DNA from: Lasiosphaeris hirsuta
Taxonomy: Eukaryota; Ascomycota; Sordariomycetes; Sordariales; Lasiosphaeriaceae
Assembly (NCBI GenBank): GCA_030549175.1
Contig: JAUKUA010000009.1
Location: forward strand, 124,001-188,000
Reading direction: 5' to 3'
Length of the DNA stretch: 64,000 nucleotides
In this document: positions 47,317 through 59,305 of the stretch, piece by piece
Numbering within the stretch: the stretch's first letter is position 1
Layout of the letters: every line of letters starts with the position of its first letter
The notes under the pieces: model-generated
The model's database searches: none
Told to the model about the DNA's origin: nothing
Seen by the model: the letters and a program-made list of their open reading frames with translations, nothing else
Made by a program: the position numbers and the translations under genes

Positions 47317-50300
47317 CTAGGAATCTCCCAAGTTGTCTACCACATACACTCCTATTCTCTTTTCTCCGGATACCCCAACCATCCCCCCAAACCCATACCT
47401 CCTTTTCTGAAGCCTTTCATTACACGCCTTGGTGTCCAGCAATGATATCCCCTGAAAGTCATCCAGAACTTCCGAGTCGCACAAATAGTAAATCTGCCCG
47501 GCCAGACTGCCGACATCAATGGGCATGTCAGGATACTTCACAAACAATAGCCCGTAAACAAGTAAGAGATTCATGCCCACCAGCCCGCCAATCGAAGTCC
47601 AAGCACAAATCATATGCAGTTCCCACGTTTGGATAGGAGAGAAGGGGACAGCGGAGAGCAAGATTGGGAGGAACTTGGACATGACGTTGGTCAATGCGAC
47701 GACCGATATGAACCATTGACGCTGTAAAAGTGAGCTAATGACGCTGCTGAATACAGTTACTGGAGGTGGCACAGTAACGACGTATGATTGTGGACGTTGC
47801 CAGAGTTGGCGATAGGGTTCTAGCATGGCAACTCCTAGTGGCTCAAATTAGCGACATGAATTAAAGATTATCAACTATTACTGCCGAGACTCACTTTCAT
47901 GATAGGAATCCCAAAAGAATGTCAGCAAGACACCGAAACCGGTGAACAAGACTCGCACACCCGAGTCCTGGTTATTCATAAACTTCTCAAATGCCGTCTC
48001 TGGGAACTGAGTCGCGTTATAGTATGTGATCAGGATAATGAGACCACATAAGCATGAGATCCCACAGCAATCCAGTATACGGTCTTTCGTGGCTCGGCTA
48101 TAGCGAGGCCAGACGGGCACAAAGGGGACCCTTTTCCTGACCTGGCCCCTCATAGAACAGGCAAATATCGCTGCCGTTCTGAAGGCCTTCCGAGGCCACG
48201 GCTCTTGTCCACCTGTGGCTTTTTTCGGGCTGGGTCTGCACCCAACGCGCTGGGCAGTGATTCCGTAGTACTGCGAGCCTTGAGACGCATCTGAGGAGTG
48301 AGAGAGAAAGAAGCGGTAGTTGTTCAACTCGCGCAGGACCTCCTGGTTCGAGATTATTCGGGTCAACACCACGTTCCTTGATGTTCTGATGTTGCCAAAA
48401 AGTCTTCTCAAGTTCTGGTCCTGTATCAGGTCCCCCACGGCCATAATACTCCTTGGGTCCGTCATAACGCCTGATTGCCACCTCGGTAACAAAATAACCA
48501 ACCAAGCAACAAGCAATAGGCTCACTGAAAGTAATGCCTGGACAGCTCGCGCTGGGGTTAGGAAGACTGCGACGCCAAGATAGCATCCGGTGAAGTTGTC
48601 GGGTCGACAGTTGCCGCCCAGCTTGATTCCTACTGCTTCACTTGCGAGAGTGGTGATGATAGCGCTTAGCGCCACCAAAAGGTCACACAATAGTGGGCCG
48701 GGGTCTTTAAATCGCCGCAGGAATCGGAGATCCGTTGTAATCCCGGTGATGATACCTCTTCTGCTGACTAGACTGTGTGCTGATGCGCCTCCTGCCCTTG
48801 TCAGTTCAGCGAAGGGAAGTAACGCATGCAGATTAGAGGAAACCATCTCGGCAAGTATGGAGCAAGTGACGGCGAGTATAACGGGCAGGAATGAGACCAT
48901 CCAATATTCCGCGCGGGATAAAATATGAAAGCTGTCACCGTCCGGTGAGTTATGAAAGGACGAGGATCCCGCAGGGTTGTGTGGAGTGGTGGCTGTTGCT
49001 GCGGGGGGCGATTTTGGTAGGCCAACCGTGATGGTAGCTGTAGCTGAACCATGGGAATCAAGTATGGCTATGGTTGTTTCCGACGGTGTCATGTAATTCG
49101 AGCTTCCGGCTCCGGAAAGCGCACTTGATTCCATAGAAATGGCAGAGGCAAAACTCGAGGTCAGGAGGTCTGTTGGCAGAGCTCGGAGTCTCGTCGTTGT
49201 TCCCGTAACCACGCCCGAGGGCCCCACAAGGTAGTAAACCTGGAGCGTAGCTCTGACGGTTGTTACTTCAAGTCCTTGAGTGTTTAACATATCCACAACA
49301 ACTGTGGCGTCGGCCTCCTCGTCCTGGGTGTTTCCGCTGTGATAGATGCATAGGTCGCTGTCAGCCGCATCATAGTCCCCGTTACACCCAAGCAAAGGTC
49401 CTGGACAGCGTTGGGCGACATCTCCGTCCCACTGGGCTTCCCCTTCCCAAGAGACCTGGTCATAGTCGAGTTGCTGTCTTGTCATCTCCATCCGAAGCAG
49501 TTCGGTCTGTTTCGCAACAACTTTAGTCCAGCCCTGCCAACAGCTATTATCATGGAAAACAAAGGCTTGTCCAGTGCAGGTGACCAGGCCCCAGGCGTAG
49601 GCGTTGGCCCGCCTTTCATTGACGTAGTCATCATCATCGGGACAAGTCGACCACCAGTCGGGAGTGCCGAATCGGGTTCCGTAGCCCGGGGAGAACAAAG
49701 ACGGCCTGTACCATTGGAATACAGCCTGCCAGTTGCTCTTAGTCTTATCCCACGACAAGGACAACTCCAAGCCAACCGTCATCCTAGCCAGGCTCCCAAA
49801 ATTTCCCTGCGGCGGATGTCGTCTGTCAATGGATGAGGACCGGTTTAGGGCTTGTGAGCTGTTGGTGCTGACGTTTTGGGTCTGAGACCCATTAAGGGGC
49901 GCGAGGATATCCATCCATTCGGGCGGATAGGCAATATGATCGCCTATTGCCAGGGGAGGTCGTGGAGCTGTGCCATTGGAAGCCCATGTTGTGTTTTGCC
50001 TCTTCACAAAGTGGAGCGACGCCTTTGGTATCGGCGTCCCGGTACCCTCCGGCTTCGTCGGGGAAGATTTTGATGTGAAAGCGGCTCTCGGATTGACAAG
50101 GGGAGCGGAAAAAAGTATTGTGTGTCCATCGGGAGGTGTATCACTCGGTATTGACGCGTAGCCCTGTGATGATGGGAACTTCCGGCATCCCCATTCCAAC
50201 ACGGATATCAGGGCGCATAGATAAAGGGCGAACAAAACCAAGTATTTGGTTTGCAAAAATATCGGTTTGTAGTTTGGTATAGGCTGTTCGACTTGTATAG

Positions 50301-50370
50301 GCTCGGACTTTTTAGAGTTTCTGATTGACCAGCATGGTAGTCGGTATGGCCAGGAGTGGGCTAGCGGCAT
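47317..50370 (-). CDS. DUF3433 multi-pass membrane protein
   Basis: Two exons, 50370-47895 and 47834-47317, give 997 aa. The first ATG is taken at 50370 (MPLAHSWPYRLPCWSIRNSKK); the frame is open further upstream but only from a non-ATG codon. The order is: N-terminal WPYRLPCWS block, a first transmembrane helix (YLVLFALYLCALISVLEWG), a long extracellular Ser/Thr-rich, Cys-containing region, then a membrane region (AEYWMVSFLPVILAVTCSILA onward) with several helices, and the conserved block VAMLEPYRQLWQRP after the intron. This layout is that of fungal DUF3433 proteins. The biochemical role is unknown. The 3' end abuts transposon remains, yet no in-frame stop is seen, so the gene appears intact. 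Confidence 0.85.
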
Positions 50371-51365
50371 TCTGGTACTAGATTTGTGGATGTGGTTGCT
50401 TTGCAAAACCCAAACGACCGTGATCTCGCTACGGTCAACAATGTTGCCCAAGGGCACTTGACACCTGGGGATGGTTCCCTTCTTAGCATCGGCTCACTTG
50501 GAATCCCATTTTAAAATACTTTAGGCTTCTGATGCCGGGTTGTGGCACAGCTCGCTCTGTTTAATTGTGCCTGAACTTGTGTTCGGCAGAGGACTGACAA
50601 CTGGCTTCCACACCCATCTGCACGCACATTACGACAGGGCTGCTTGATTCCCGTCCGCTAGCTTATTAAATGCGTTATGTAAGATGTCCGCAGGAGTGCA
50701 TTGACTTAGCTGCAATGCGATAATCATCTAACCAACATGGAATATATTGGACGGCTTCTCATCCGCAACTCCCCACAACATTAAGTTCGCGATTTCGCGT
50801 GGACCAAATGTACAATTTTATCTATGCTTCAAGAGAGTCAAAGTATACCACAGTGGGGCATTGCTTAAGTTGTATGGTCTTCATAAAATAAAGGCTTGGG
50901 GAAACAACATTGCGAGCTACTGGGATTTGAACTTACTTCATTTCTAGCTTCACGGCAATATTGGCTGACCTAACCTGTGAAGGGATACCTCGATATTAAG
51001 CGGTATTCTGACGCTTAATAGCACTATCCAGTCTCTAAGCAAGCATCAGACTTTTTTATTTCTCTAATTGTGTCTGTATCGCATTAGTGTCATGTTCTGA
51101 CACAAGCAAATGGTGACTTTCGCACTTGAAGGATCTTCGCCTTCCAAGACAAAGTTAATTACTGGGCTGACTTGATCGCGACTACACCGCTGGGCACTTT
51201 CAGCGTCAAAGTCTGGACAATATTGCTCGCCTTCCTGCAGCCCTAATATGAATGAACAACTATGTTACTGGCTAATGTGTTACTTTGCGCAAGAGCCGAG
51301 AGGCTAGAGTCCAACGTCACACTCCTCTGATACTGATACATACAGCTTTTGATGCGCACATGGCT
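50371..51365. other. Intergenic, no gene recognised
   Basis: This is the upstream region of the DUF3433 gene and 3' flank of the xylanase. A small plus-strand frame at 50747-50947 has no supporting motif. Confidence 0.5.
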
Positions 51366-52127
51366 TTAGTTGTTCGGCTTTCTCGAGTCTGGCTCATCGG
51401 GATATGGAACACCGGCCACTCCAACCTCGCTGACCGTAATGCTTGACGAACCACTGCTCTGATATCCCTCGGTCGCGAGAATCATATAATCGTGCGTTCC
51501 TAGCTTCAAACCGCTCTTTGTCCAAGCATCGAAGTGGTTGCCAGTGGTGATCTGACCTCCGACACGCTTGGCTGTGCGGACTGACCAAAACTGCATAAAC
51601 GTAGCTTTTCCAACAATCGAGGGCTGGTTGACACGCTGGGTCTGGTAGATGTCGTAAGTGCCGCCGTCACTTTGAATGCTACCCCTTTTCGATGCCCCGC
51701 TGCTAGGGTTATACGAGCCGTAGCTTTCAACAATGTAGTACTCGATCAGAGGGTTCTTGGTCCACCCGTAGAGTGCGAGGTATGAATTGGCATTGGCGGC
51801 GTTCCATGTGCCGTTGTACTGCACCGTCTTCGCTCCACCGGGGTTCCAACCCTTGCCGCCAACCCAGTTGCCCACGTTGTTCCACCGACTGTCGTAGGAC
51901 CCGGCTGCTAGGTTGTTGTAGGTAATGCTGCCACGGCCATCTGACCAGAAGGAGTAAAAGTAGCCGCTGTGGAAGCCGTTGCCTTCAGGAGAGCCTGCCG
52001 ACACTGCCTGGTCCGAGCGGGCTGTAACATTTACTTTGCTGCCCAGGTCCAGCGACTGTCCGAACAGCTCTTGGTCCAACGGAATAGCGGTCACAAGCGC
52101 CGCAGCGAAGATGAGAAACTTGATCAT
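51366..52127 (-). CDS. GH11 endo-1,4-beta-xylanase (secreted)
   Basis: The enzyme hydrolyses the xylan backbone outside the cell. It is a single exon of 253 aa. A signal peptide ([16 protein letters not shown]) and propeptide of about 45 residues precede the GH11 jelly-roll. The nucleophile is Glu129 in [13 protein letters not shown] and the acid/base Glu220 in [12 protein letters not shown], both intact. Other family blocks are [35 protein letters not shown] and [12 protein letters not shown] short charged tail ([13 protein letters not shown]) follows the catalytic domain, with no CBM1. Many GH11 genes have an intron in the core; none is needed here. A GGCTAA site lies about 290 bp upstream. 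Confidence 0.95.
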   Translation of the reverse strand: MIKFLIFAAALVTAIPLDQELFGQSLDLGSKVNVTARSDQAVSAGSPEGNGFHSGYFYSFWSDGRGSITYNNLAAGSYDSRWNNVGNWVGGKGWNPGGAKTVQYNGTWNAANANSYLALYGWTKNPLIEYYIVESYGSYNPSSGASKRGSIQSDGGTYDIYQTQRVNQPSIVGKATFMQFWSVRTAKRVGGQITTGNHFDAWTKSGLKLGTHDYMILATEGYQSSGSSSITVSEVGVAGVPYPDEPDSRKPNN

Positions 52128-53786
52128 GGTAAAGGCGACGGCGAGTAGTGATAGCGGCTGGTTGATGGAAAGACTCTGCGTCCAAGCTACACCGAAAAGA
52201 ACAGCGAGTGAATGGGCGGGAGGCCCTGCTTTTATCCTTTGCTTTTTTGCCGCCCGGACGAGAGGCTCTGTCTATGAGTTGTATCGGAGATTTTCGCCAA
52301 GTGCTTTCCAGGTCACTCGACTCCACATAATCTGGGCGAGTGGGCTGAGATGAAAAGCTTGGACAAGCTCGGCTGCTGGTTCACCAGCCCATGAGCTTGA
52401 GAGGACGCCGGTCAGAGTGGCTAATCCGTTAACCCGGGTGCTACCCGCTGTGGGAATGGCCCATATAGATTTACCTACAGCCTTTCGTGAAGGCATTCCC
52501 CTCCATATGGCCAATCGCGGAAACGGAGCTACAGATATCTTGGCTCATAAATTCATCGTTCTTCACAGGTAGCTATGTTGTGGGGTCGGAGAATGCGAAT
52601 TTCGGTAATTGAATAGGCAATAGCCAAAGACCCCACCCTCTTGGCGGTGGCTGTCTGTTTGATTGGGCAGAATTCACGGTTGGCAGTTCCGGCGCAAATT
52701 CACAATTTGGAAAACCTCCCGGGTAAAGCACTTGGAGCCGTGCGCGTGGAGTGGGAGGGATTGGGGGGAGCTGAGGAACATTTGAAGTGTGGGGAAGATC
52801 TCTGATCGATGCATAGTACCTTTGATAGTTGTCTGCATTATACGCCAAAAAGGTACCTCACCTAAGTAGTCATCGCGATGAAAAGGGGACCTCGTCCCCG
52901 GGCTGTCTGTCCTATGTCAACGTCGCGAATCTTGACGTCCGGTTGGTCATTTGTCCGTAGTAAAAGAAAAAAAGGCATTTCCCCTACACTGCCTGTAACT
53001 GAGTTATGATGACGGTGTTGACCAGAATCCGTGTTTCCTAACTTTTGAGCTTACTCTGTAGCATATTCCCAACCTAAGGATTTCCACCGAAGCAAGAGGG
53101 TTGGAGCTGTGCGTTTGATCCTGGCTGCATTGAGGTTTTGGCAAAGAAACAGGTCGTGACAAGTGTGCACGTACAGAAAGCAACTACAGTGCCGAGAACG
53201 GCTCAAGGCTGTTAATAAAGACTGTCAACGATTAAAAGTCCATCGCGACCATGGTCGCAGTCAATCGCAGTCGATTGAACAAGCTGGCTACAAATGCGAA
53301 CTTAAATTTGATCGCGCGAAAACGAAATGAAGGCTCGCAGTTAAAGAATCAACATACTTCACAAGTTTCTGCGCCGAGGTCCATGTTATCAAGGCAAGGT
53401 TTGAAACGACTGTGCAAATTTCCAGGAGAAAGGTGAATCTGCAAGTTGTGGTCTGATGTGGGTGATGGTTTTACAAGGTCATTGTTAGTATTCTGCACGG
53501 CAGCCGCAGTTACAATGGAAAGCATCTCGAGTGTCCTCAAATGAATGCGCAGGAAAACAATATCGTGATGTGGTATGTTCCCGCTTGCGGCAGCGTGAGT
53601 CGTCACATGTCGAGCCACTCAGAATGGCGGGGGATGAATCATAATGAAATGGCATTCCTACCCCCAATCGGGAACTGGGATGGCGGCGCGCAGGATGGGG
53701 TATTTGAACGAAGAACCGTCTCCCAACAAGCATCCCAGACGGTTTCCGATCAGCACAACTCAAAAACATCGCTCATCGCTGCCATT
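52128..53786. other. Intergenic, xylanase and zinc-finger gene upstream regions
   Basis: 1.66 kb without a supported gene. A short minus-strand frame at 52573-52848 (Pro-rich) has no domain. A TATA-like sequence on the minus strand at about 52227-52236 is about 100 bp before the xylanase start. Confidence 0.45.
52419..52424 (+). promoter_or_regulatory. Possible XlnR/Xyr1 site upstream of xylanase
   Basis: GGCTAA is the core of the binding site of the xylanase activator XlnR/Xyr1. A GTGGGG at 52580-52585 fits the CreA/Cre1 glucose-repressor consensus. Both are short sites that also occur by chance; the position before a GH11 gene is the main support. Confidence 0.3.
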
Positions 53787-54944
53787 ATGGAGTCTTTATC
53801 TACGTTCAAGCTTTCATCGAAACAGTGCGGTGCTTGCAATGTTGCCCTCGAGAGCGATAGCACCCGGCGGGCTCACTCCAAGACCGAGTGGCAGTGAGTT
53901 TAAACTGCGACGATGGTTCCTTCTCATCACAATCAATTGCCCCACTAACCACTAAGCAGTGTCGAAAACCTACGGCGCCGGGTTGGAGGCCTCCCTCCGC
54001 TCGACGCATCCACCTTCAGCGCCTCAACGACATCCAAGTTAGACACCCGCGATATCGATCCGGAACAAGATTCTTCGTCTTCGCCGGATGAGTCCATCGA
54101 CACGCCCAGTTCAGAAGGAGCGCCCGAATTCTTTGCAAAACAGTGTCTTTTCTGCAACCAAATCTGCGATTCTTTTGAGGATAATATCCTCCACATGCAA
54201 AAGGCTCACGGGCTTTTCATCAACAACCTTGACCGCCTCATCGTCGACTTAGAAACACTTGTTCGCTATCTTCACCTGGTTATCTTCGGATACCACGAAT
54301 GCCTGTATTGCCATTCCCGGCGGAGGACGGCGGAAGCGTCCCAGCAGCATATGCTTGGGAAAGGCCATTGCAGCATCGACATCCAGGATCCGGAGTCCGA
54401 ATACCGAGATTTCTTTAACTTTGTCACCGAGGACACCGAGGACACCGGTGATGGTGAGAGTGACGCTCACGGAGACAATGCGGCGCCAAGCGCCAGGGGT
54501 GCATCTCTATCCCCAGGCCCATTGCGGGGAAGCGTCTCCCCTCGGACCGCGGGGCAAGCCGCTCACTGGAGCTCACAGCCACACCGCCCACGAAACCCAG
54601 TATGCATCCCCCCCCAAAATCGGCAAACGACTCAGAGTGACAATGCGGAGCCCACACCAACACGCACGTCGCCGTCGTCACAGACCCTCACAAGGGGTGA
54701 AAGGCGTGGCATCTCCCCGATAGATCCACTCGCGAACCTCAGCGTCAGCGACCAAATGTGTCTCGCGCATATCCCTCCATCCCAGCAGCGAGCGGTGCTC
54801 GCTGTTCAGAAGAAGCAGCTGGGAAAAGCGCAACGAGCTGAGATGCGGAATTCCGTTCGTGTGGAAATGATAGGGAACAAAATACTGACGAAGCACCTTA
54901 TCAGCGACATACCCGCCCGGAGGCTCAAGTACGCTTGGTGTTGA
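53787..54944 (+). CDS. Rei1/ZNF622-like C2H2 zinc-finger protein
   Basis: Two exons, 53787-53893 and 53960-54944, give 363 aa. Three C2H2 fingers are visible: CGACNVALESDSTRRAHSKTEWH (the intron splits the last His codon), CLFCNQICDSFEDNILHMQKAH and CLYCHSRRRTAEASQQHMLGKGH. The first is followed by VENLRRRVGGLPPL, matching the Rei1 signature after finger 1. Rei1 proteins act in cytoplasmic maturation of the 60S ribosomal subunit. This one has a long Ser/Pro/Thr-rich acidic linker (residues about 195-280) and a short basic C-terminus (QQRAVLAVQKKQLGKAQRAEMR), which differs from canonical Rei1. It may therefore be a fungal paralogue rather than the essential gene. Confidence 0.82.
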
Positions 54945-55540
54945 AAGGAAGACAGTGTCGCTGCAATGTGGCAATGTATGTATCATAGCAAATGTTACTC
55001 AATGGCATCGCTGCTGCTTGGTGAACTGCGCCGAAACGGTGGTCTCCAAAGGCGAGATGCAGATACCATGTGGCCATCTGTGCTCAAACCCTAGCGTGTG
55101 CTCGCTAATCGATGGGAGCTCATCTTGAGACGGGCTCGATCTATTCCGTAAAGCCACCCCGGATCAGCCGTCATTTGCCCTCGGGTGTGCTAGCTAGCCC
55201 GTGCGCTGACCCCTTCGTCTGAAACCCCGGCCCCGGAGGGTGGAACGGTCCGTTTAACCTTTCTCGCGGCTCGCCGCGTAACATTAGGATTGTTTTCGAG
55301 CTGTCCAACCAACCTGAAGCTGATTGTCCCGGCATGAATGATGGGGCCGACATTGCCGATTTCGACGAGACGAGACGTGTGCACAGGCGAGTGCGAGTAC
55401 TGTGTATACAAAAGGCTATGGGTCCCCTACTGGGATCGCTTCGCAATGGTAAATCTCGTGCTCACTAAATTGTTGATCAATAGTCCCTGTCGTCTTTCTT
55501 TCCCTTCTATTCACTCATTTCGGAACAGGTTCCCGCCAAG
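54945..55540. other. Intergenic, GH131 upstream region
   Basis: No gene is seen in this 596 bp. Overlapping short frames on both strands have no motif. Confidence 0.5.
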
Positions 55541-56518
55541 ATGGTGTCGTCACGCTTTTGTCTTCTCTATTCTCTAATACCTTCGTTGGTGGCCGCGCAG
55601 GCATGTAACCTCCAGTTCGACGGTCGCATCGATGCTGCTCTTGCCGCTGCCGACTTCGACGTGCCCAACGATATTTTCAGCGAGACCTTTGTCATTGGGC
55701 AAGGGCTCGTCTTCAGCCAGGCTCTCCGGCTACTACCTGCTGCCGCTGGATCATCAGTGCGGTGCATCCCTGCCCCCGTGCCGAGGACTGGGAGAGTTTG
55801 GCTAACGGGAAGGGTAGTTCGATGTCGACATCGGCGCGGAGCCGGCTGAAGTGTTGATCAGCGATGATTCCATCTTCAACAATCAGGTGGCGTTCCGTCG
55901 CGCCGAGCTCCTCCCCGCGAGCAATGACGGCGCAGATGCTAGCACCCAGGGCGTCAAGACGCTACACTTTAGCGTCTTGAAGGACGCGGTGCGCCCACTG
56001 AATCTGTCCCACGAATACCAACTGGTCTTTCTGGAAAGCCAAGATTTCAGCACCAACCAGTTTGTTTTGAAGACGGGCACCATCCTTGGGCAGAACACGG
56101 CCGATCCAGATACCCTGCAGCTATTTGGCAACCTCAATGACGGCCAACTGTTGTTCAGCACTGCGTTTACTGCTGGAGTGTTCCACAACTTTGCGCTTAC
56201 TCTTGACTTTGATAAACTGTACGTACTTGCACCGTGGCCATCATCTTGGCATCCCCCGTTCCGTATTGACCGTGGTACAGGACAACCCAGGTGTTCTTTT
56301 CCCGTGGAGGGGACGCGCTTGCTTCGGTAACCGATGTCCTTGAGAACGACGTCAGCGGTCGGGGCCAATTTCACTTTGGAGTCCTCAAGAAGCCGGTCGG
56401 CGGTGTCGGCGATATCACAAAGAATGGGTTCCAGCCAGACGCAATCAATGAAGGCATAATCTTTGGGGGCATCTTCCAAGAGGACAGCGCCGACGGTTGC
56501 ATCAGCCTGGAGCCATAG
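55541..56518 (+). CDS. GH131 beta-glucanase (secreted)
   Basis: Three exons, 55541-55756, 55818-56218 and 56281-56518, give 284 aa. A signal peptide (MVSSRFCLLYSLIPSLVAAQ) precedes CNLQFDGRIDAALAAADFD. The blocks VAFRRAELLPASNDG, GVKTLHFSVLKDAVRPLNLSHEYQL, FSTNQFVLKTGTILGQN, TTQVFFSRGGDAL and HFGVLKKPVGGVGDITKNGFQ match the GH131 catalytic domain, and GIIFGGIFQEDSADGCISL is the usual end. Described GH131 enzymes cut beta-1,3-, beta-1,6- and beta-1,4-glucans. The single domain lacks the CBM1 found in some members. All splice junctions keep the frame. Confidence 0.9.
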
Positions 56519-56982
56519 AGGGTGGGACGTTGACCCTCGTCTCTTTTCTTGTTTTCAACAATACCCTCAATGTTCCTTTGACCAATGTATATTTACGGAA
56601 AAGCCTGCGCCTGCCATGTTTACGTAACTTGTAATGACTAGTAGCACTTGTAGCAGTGCAACCTCTTGTTTTTTTTTTTTTTTTGCTTCATGTGATTAGG
56701 TGTCTCACTTTTCAGCTCCGATGCAAAAAGGGAGTGGCTGAGATCTTCACCACGGTGCGCCATCAACAAATGTTGACTTGGCATTTGGCCAAGGCCTGGA
56801 TTCGGATGCAACTGCGGGGTATTGTGCGGTGGCGCTGGCCACCTGCACTCGTTCACTTTTGTCGAGAGTGATTTTTAAATCGTTGTTTTTTTTTTTTTTT
56901 TTTTTTTCGACAATGCTTTTTTGTCGAACCAAGATCTGGGATCTGTTACACTTTCCCCCCCGCAACCACCAGCCCCTGAACA
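56519..56982. other. Intergenic with two long T tracts
   Basis: T16 at 56669-56684 and about T22 at 56886-56907. The second lies 75 bp before the exchanger start codon, where polypyrimidine tracts are common in fungal promoters and leaders. No gene. Confidence 0.5.
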
Positions 56983-58606
56983 ATGGCGAGCGCGCAGCGG
57001 CCGGGAAATTCCCACGAATCGACAGCTCTTCTCCCGACGGCATTGAACCACGGCCAAAGCACCAATCAGCATGGAGCAGACCACGCGCAAGCACACGCAA
57101 ACCACGAAGGCGAAAGCGGCAGGACAGGGTTTCACCCGCGTTGGTTCCTAACCGTGCTCTGGCGGAGCTCGTGCACAGCTTCGATGCTGGTCAATGTGCT
57201 CTGGCCCTTCGTTCCTGTTGCTATTATTCTCCATTTTGTTCCAGGCCTCCACCTGTGGAAGTTCGCGGCGGCATACATTGCTGTCATCCCCTCGGCGAAT
57301 CTCCTAGGTTTCGCCGGCCAGGAGCTTGCGCGCAAGCTGCCCAAGGTAGCCGGAATTCTGATTGAGACAACGCTCGGATCCATCGTCGAGATTATCCTGT
57401 TCGTCGTCTTGGTCGTAAAACACGATGCAAATGCGTCGGCGGGCAGCGGCGACGAGGGGAACCTCATCCCCATCATACAAGCCGCCATTCTCGGAAGCAT
57501 TCTGACCAACTTGCTGCTCTGCCTGGGCCTTTGCTTCTTCTTTGGTGGCCTTCGCCGCACCAGCCAAAAGTTCCACGCCATTGTGTCCGAAGTAGGCACC
57601 GGGCTGCTGTTGGTCGCCGCGTTTGGCCTCCTCATCCCAAGCGCCTTTTACTCTGCTCTGAAGTCGGAGACGGTTCCCGATATCCCGGGCTTGGGCTTGC
57701 AGCATGGCTCGAGACACGACAGGTTCACCGTGGGCAAGCTCCAAGACGACGTTCTTCGTATAAGTCACGCCACATCCATCGCCTTGATCATAGCCTTTGC
57801 GCTGTACGTCTGGTACCAGGCCAGTAGCCAGCATAGCATCTTTGACGAAGTCATCGAGATGGATGAACATCGTGACGCCGACCGCAACACCGACATTGAG
57901 AAACCCAAGTTTACCATGACCGAGACCACGGTTGCCCTGGTCATTTCGTTGACCTCGGTGACGTTGCTGCTCGTGCTGCTGGTTGAAAAGATCGAACACG
58001 TCGTCGAGGCAGGGGTCCCCGATCAGTTTTTGGGACTGATTCTGCTGCCGCTGGTGGAAAAGGCGGCAGAACACTTGACCGCTATTGATGAGGCATGGGG
58101 TAGGTCATTCCGGCCACTTCCCGCTGCACGGGTGCCGTTCTTCCTCGCCAATGTACTGACACTCTCCAGACGGCGTCATCAACGTTGCCCTATACCATTG
58201 CCTAGCGCCGTCCATTCAAACCGCCTTGCTCAATGGACCGCTGGTTGTCATTGTTGGATGGCTTCTGGGCAAGCCCATTGACTTGAACTTTGAGATATTG
58301 ATGATTGGCTTGCTGGTCCTGTCTATTCTCGTCGTTGGCAATTTTCTCCGTGATGGGGAGTCCAATTGGCTGGAAGGGGCGCTACTTGTGGTATGTATCC
58401 AATCCCGCCGCCACCATTCCTTGATGACGCTGACTAAAGTACTCTAGATCATCTATGTTATCATCGCAATCATGTGTTGGTACTATCCCAACCCAGATGT
58501 CGCCACTTCCAACGGTTTGGAGGGTCCTGCCGCGGCACATTTCCCCATCAGCATGGACATGATTCAACAACTGCAAAAGATGATGAACGAGAATGCGGGG
58601 CGCTAG
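56983..58606 (+). CDS. Ca2+/H+ exchanger, Vcx/CAX family
   Basis: This is a vacuolar-type cation/proton antiporter. Three exons, 56983-58099, 58170-58390 and 58448-58606, give 498 aa. A His-rich, hydrophilic N-terminus (about 55 aa) precedes about 11 transmembrane segments in two halves. The two alpha-repeats are GILIETTLGSIVEIILF with AILGSILTNLLLCLGLCFFFGG, and LPLVEKAAEHLTAI with LAPSIQTALLNGP. The acidic residue of each repeat is kept, but the GN dipeptide of the classical GNxxE motif is GS in repeat 1 and EK in repeat 2. An acidic loop (IFDEVIEMDEHRDADRNTDIEK) links the halves. Substrate is likely Ca2+ or another divalent ion, though the substitutions leave this open. Frame and splice sites are consistent. 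Confidence 0.9.
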
Positions 58607-59305
58607 GTGGGAGGGCTTGGGGAGGGAATAATATGCAGCAAGGTGAACATGAAGTAGTGTTCTGCTCGGTGTTGCCTCCTATCGTCTCGAACATGCTTCC
58701 AGGCACGACAAGGCACCCCCCTGCGATTAGTAACCATGCAACTTCCCAAGGACTGCTGACAGTCATTCGGTTTCATTACGTGGCGTTGACATGATGTGAT
58801 ATCTTGCACCAAAAGCCACGACGATTGTCCAGGTATGCCGCCTATGTTGACTGGAAGGCACAGCGACTGTAGAAGTATGCAGCTTTGCCACCAGGGCAGC
58901 ATCGTCCGTCTCCTCATCAACAGGTACCGAGATCCGCACTCTAAAAAGGATAAAAATGGTGACCATCGCTCGGGGTGGCTGATGACGGTTGCGAAACAGT
59001 TGACCGAGGCATCCTGGCAGCCGTTACAATGACCGTCAGCGCTAATCTGATGCGAGGCCGGTTTGGGCTGAGCTGACAGGGGCAAGCCAATCAAATCCGC
59101 AGCCAAGTCGAAGGACAGTGAGCCAGCAAGGTTCCCGCCCCTTGGCATCATTGGCTGGGACAGAAAAGCTGTGATCTCCCGATGGCACTGTGATCCCTCG
59201 GAAGGAGTGCCAGGCTTTAAATACTCGTGGAGCTTCTGCTGCCAAGCGCACTTTGTTTCCCAATCCGCATCTCTGTTCTCGAGAATTGGCTGCCGAACCG
59301 TCGTC
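58607..59305. other. Intergenic, no gene recognised
   Basis: This is the 3' flank of the exchanger and upstream region of the P450. Minus-strand frames have no motif. Confidence 0.5.

Noticed and set aside
50915..50940. GGGATTTGAAC resembling an inverted tRNA T-arm
   Set aside because: Flanks do not give a cloverleaf with an acceptor stem.
57304..58074. Long minus-strand frame (256 codons)
   Set aside because: It lies fully opposite the calcium exchanger, whose motifs and membrane segments are clear.
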